A DNA stretch of 64,000 bases from Ascidia mentula (lineage: Eukaryota; Chordata; Ascidiacea; Phlebobranchia; Ascidiidae): contig OX387205.1 in NCBI GenBank assembly GCA_947561715.1, positions 3,725,001-3,789,000 of the forward strand, written 5' to 3'. Positions 62,201 through 64,000 of this stretch are shown here, in pieces. Within the stretch, counting starts at the first letter, position 1. Each line of letters opens with the position of its first letter. A program made the translations under genes and the position numbers. A model generated the notes under the pieces. That model did no database searches. It was not told the origin of the DNA and saw only the letters and a list, made by a program, of their open reading frames with translations.

Positions 62201-64000
62201 TACGCGATCTCGCTCGGGTCCCAATCACGCCACAAGGTGGCGCTTCTACCACCGTTGCAAATATTCAAGTTTATTTACGCGTGTCGGTTAATGGAGTGTG
62301 GAATGGTTGCCGAGGTATGTTGCTAATTACTTGTTAATGTGAGTTGTTGTATTTAGTGATAACAACACCCGTGTTGCACTAGTTACTGTAAATTTTACGA
62401 AAACATGACTGTCTTTGTTCAAAATTAAACAAAAGATTCATTTATCATACCTTACACATGTTTATTTAACAAGAGTGCATGAAACAAAACCTTAAAGGGA
62501 ATAGGTTTATTGCATTGTTGCATGGTTGTGAGACCCGCTGTTTCTGGCTTTCCACAGTATACTTTTGTGCCATAATATATATAGGACATGTGGCTTGGGT
62601 TAATTCAAACCAACTGTAACATCCTTGTGGGTTCGCGTCCTTTAACTTTAACACACTGTTTAATTTCAGGCATTCCATTATTGTGAGCTGATAGCCAAGC
62701 TTATCTGTCGCTCGCCCAAGTCTTACTCTATAACGTTGGTCACCCAGTTGTCTCACATAGTCGACTTGTTGCAAAACCACGACCCCAGATTACAAGCGGG
62801 AAATCTACTCGCTGCTGACCTCCAGTGGATCGATATGCTGCACAAAATCAGTGACCAAATGATTGTAAGTGTGGGTTTGTCCCAAATTTTTGAGGCGATT
62901 TTAGGCTACATTAGCAGATTAGATTAAATATTTGCTTGAAACGTGCCTGACGTAATTTTCCTTGGCAACAATAGTATTAGCGTTGAACTGGTGTCAATTC
63001 ACGTAGGCTGGTGGCATGGTGTCTGTTACGTCATACACGCCAAGCGAATCCACTTCTAGCGACGAACGGATTTCCTCCACCCGAACTTCGCCGTTGGACC
63101 AGGTATTACGACCATATTGGGTTGTTGGTTTGGTTTCATTTAAACTTAACCATCCTAGTTGTAGCCAACCACTACTTTTTGCTGGTACTTTTAATTTGGT
63201 GCCAACAGCACTAAAACACCAGTAAAAATGTTTTAAGTTGGAGTCACCAAGATCGGAAGAAGTCCAAGATGGTTGGGCAGCTGGTGGGATGGTTGATTCA
63301 ACAACCAACATGTATATGCAACCACAGCACCAACACCACCAACACCACCAAGCACCACAAGGTTGGTAGCCATATATATTCATGGTAATATTTTTATTAT
63401 TGTTTTCCTTTTGTTCTCAGAAACTTATGGTAACGTAGGTGGCCAACCAGCGTACGACAACAATTCACAGCAGGCTCAGACACCAACATTTTACCAAAAC
63501 CAGCCCCAAGACCAAATACAGGTTATTGGTTTTTCTTCGACTTACAATGTGATTACCATTGCCCTGCTACACTTGCCATAACCTCCAAGTATTACACATC
63601 TCTTTAATAACAAATAACAGTCGTTATGAATTTACGTTATAAGAAAAAGCCATTTTCTTTCTGTACTGCCAAAAGTTGTCGCAGTGTTTGATACAACTAG
63701 GGTTTTGTTATCGAATCGTAGTTTTTTCTGAAACCTTAAGAAACCATTGCCTGACTCATTATTAGCTGGTGTCTGGTTAATTAAATGGTGTCTGGTTAAT
63801 GGTAATGTTACTGGTTATATTCTAGATTTCACACGGAATATTGCAAGACACCAATCCTTTGCAACAACCACCAACCACAATACCGACATACGACACCAGC
63901 AATAACAACAACCAGCAATACCAACAGCAACAACAAACCAACCCCGTACCATTATATGACCCAAGCAGTCAACCATACCAACAACCAGCGCACCAGCAAA
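50268..64000 (+). CDS. SEC16A: SEC16, COPII/ER-exit-site scaffold (3' end beyond window)
   Basis: Organises ER exit sites and binds COPII coat proteins. 33 exons visible: 50268-50301, 50726-50783, 50921-51114, 51381-51461, 51671-51942, 52209-52502, 52564-52633, 53087-53232, 53517-53681, 53796-53843, 53928-54000, 54259-54672, 54938-55374, 55621-55705, 55773-55857, 56182-56292, 56506-56636, 57377-57485, 57960-58157, 58475-58575, 58856-58995, 59061-59122, 59577-59715, 59841-59958, 60379-60494, 60855-61034, 61506-61735, 62143-62314, 62670-62864, 63007-63102, 63238-63361, 63421-63521, 63826-64000. About 1650 codons, in frame throughout (donor at 53678 or 53681). Disordered Pro/Ser/Gln-rich N-terminus, then a Tyr/Arg/Asp-rich segment (56506-58157), then the conserved central domain (residues about 1036-1486: [54 protein letters not shown]), then a Gln/Asn-rich tail with VPLYDPS, as in SEC16A C-termini. 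A versus B paralogue is inferred from length. Confidence 0.95.
57646..57805. repeat. Dispersed ACGTTTCGTCT repeat, copy 4 (SEC16 intron 18)
   Basis: Starts AAATTGACGTACTTTATTC and ends with the inverted block AAAGTACGTTAATTTATACC plus AGAAGAGCAGTCC. The interior has GTGACATTAAACCCCGATG. It is diverged at the TTTCGTCT core but clearly of the same family as 16325-16485. Confidence 0.6.

Overview
The window is animal nuclear DNA: AT-rich, with intron-rich genes, GT-AG splice sites, mostly short introns and many small hairpin-type repeats. The proteins are deuterostome-like (a SKI2 helicase very close to vertebrate SKIV2L, a SEC16 scaffold, AGK and secreted serpins). Compact introns, tandem gene families and acceptor-like sites just upstream of start codons fit an ascidian tunicate (Ciona-like). 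That placement is inference; no mitochondrial or rRNA marker is present.

Layout, left to right. (1) 1-10033, minus strand: two tandem rhodopsin-family GPCR genes with the same exon-phase plan. The left one is cut by the window edge (TM1-TM5 present); the right one is complete (393 aa, 9 exons). (2) 10034-12611: a hairpin mobile element and one unidentified exon-like ORF. (3) 12612-25256, minus strand: complete 26-exon SKIV2L/SKIC2, the helicase of the SKI complex that feeds the cytoplasmic RNA exosome; the assembled model is in frame and encodes 1255 aa. (4) 26140-46271, plus strand: five tandem secreted serpin genes, each with eight coding exons and conserved phases. Serpins 2-4 share flanks and arose by segmental duplication; serpins 3 and 4 are a very recent pair. 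(5) 47520-48809, minus strand: intronless acylglycerol kinase AGK. (6) 50268-64000, plus strand: SEC16, the COPII/ER-exit-site scaffold; 33 coding exons are visible and the 3' end lies beyond the window.

The genes are not one pathway. The GPCRs are surface receptors, SKIV2L works in cytoplasmic mRNA decay, AGK in mitochondria and SEC16 at ER exit sites. The serpins form the functional cluster: all keep an inhibitory-type hinge. Four have arginine at the predicted P1 site and one has valine, so the array looks like a diversifying set of extracellular protease inhibitors.

The most interesting signals are the concentrated divergence of the reactive-centre loop between the near-identical serpins 3 and 4, and a hairpin element present in serpin 3 intron 3 but absent from the same site in serpin 4 (filled and empty sites in one sequence). 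All exon boundaries come from reading splice sites and phases by eye; no transcript data were available.
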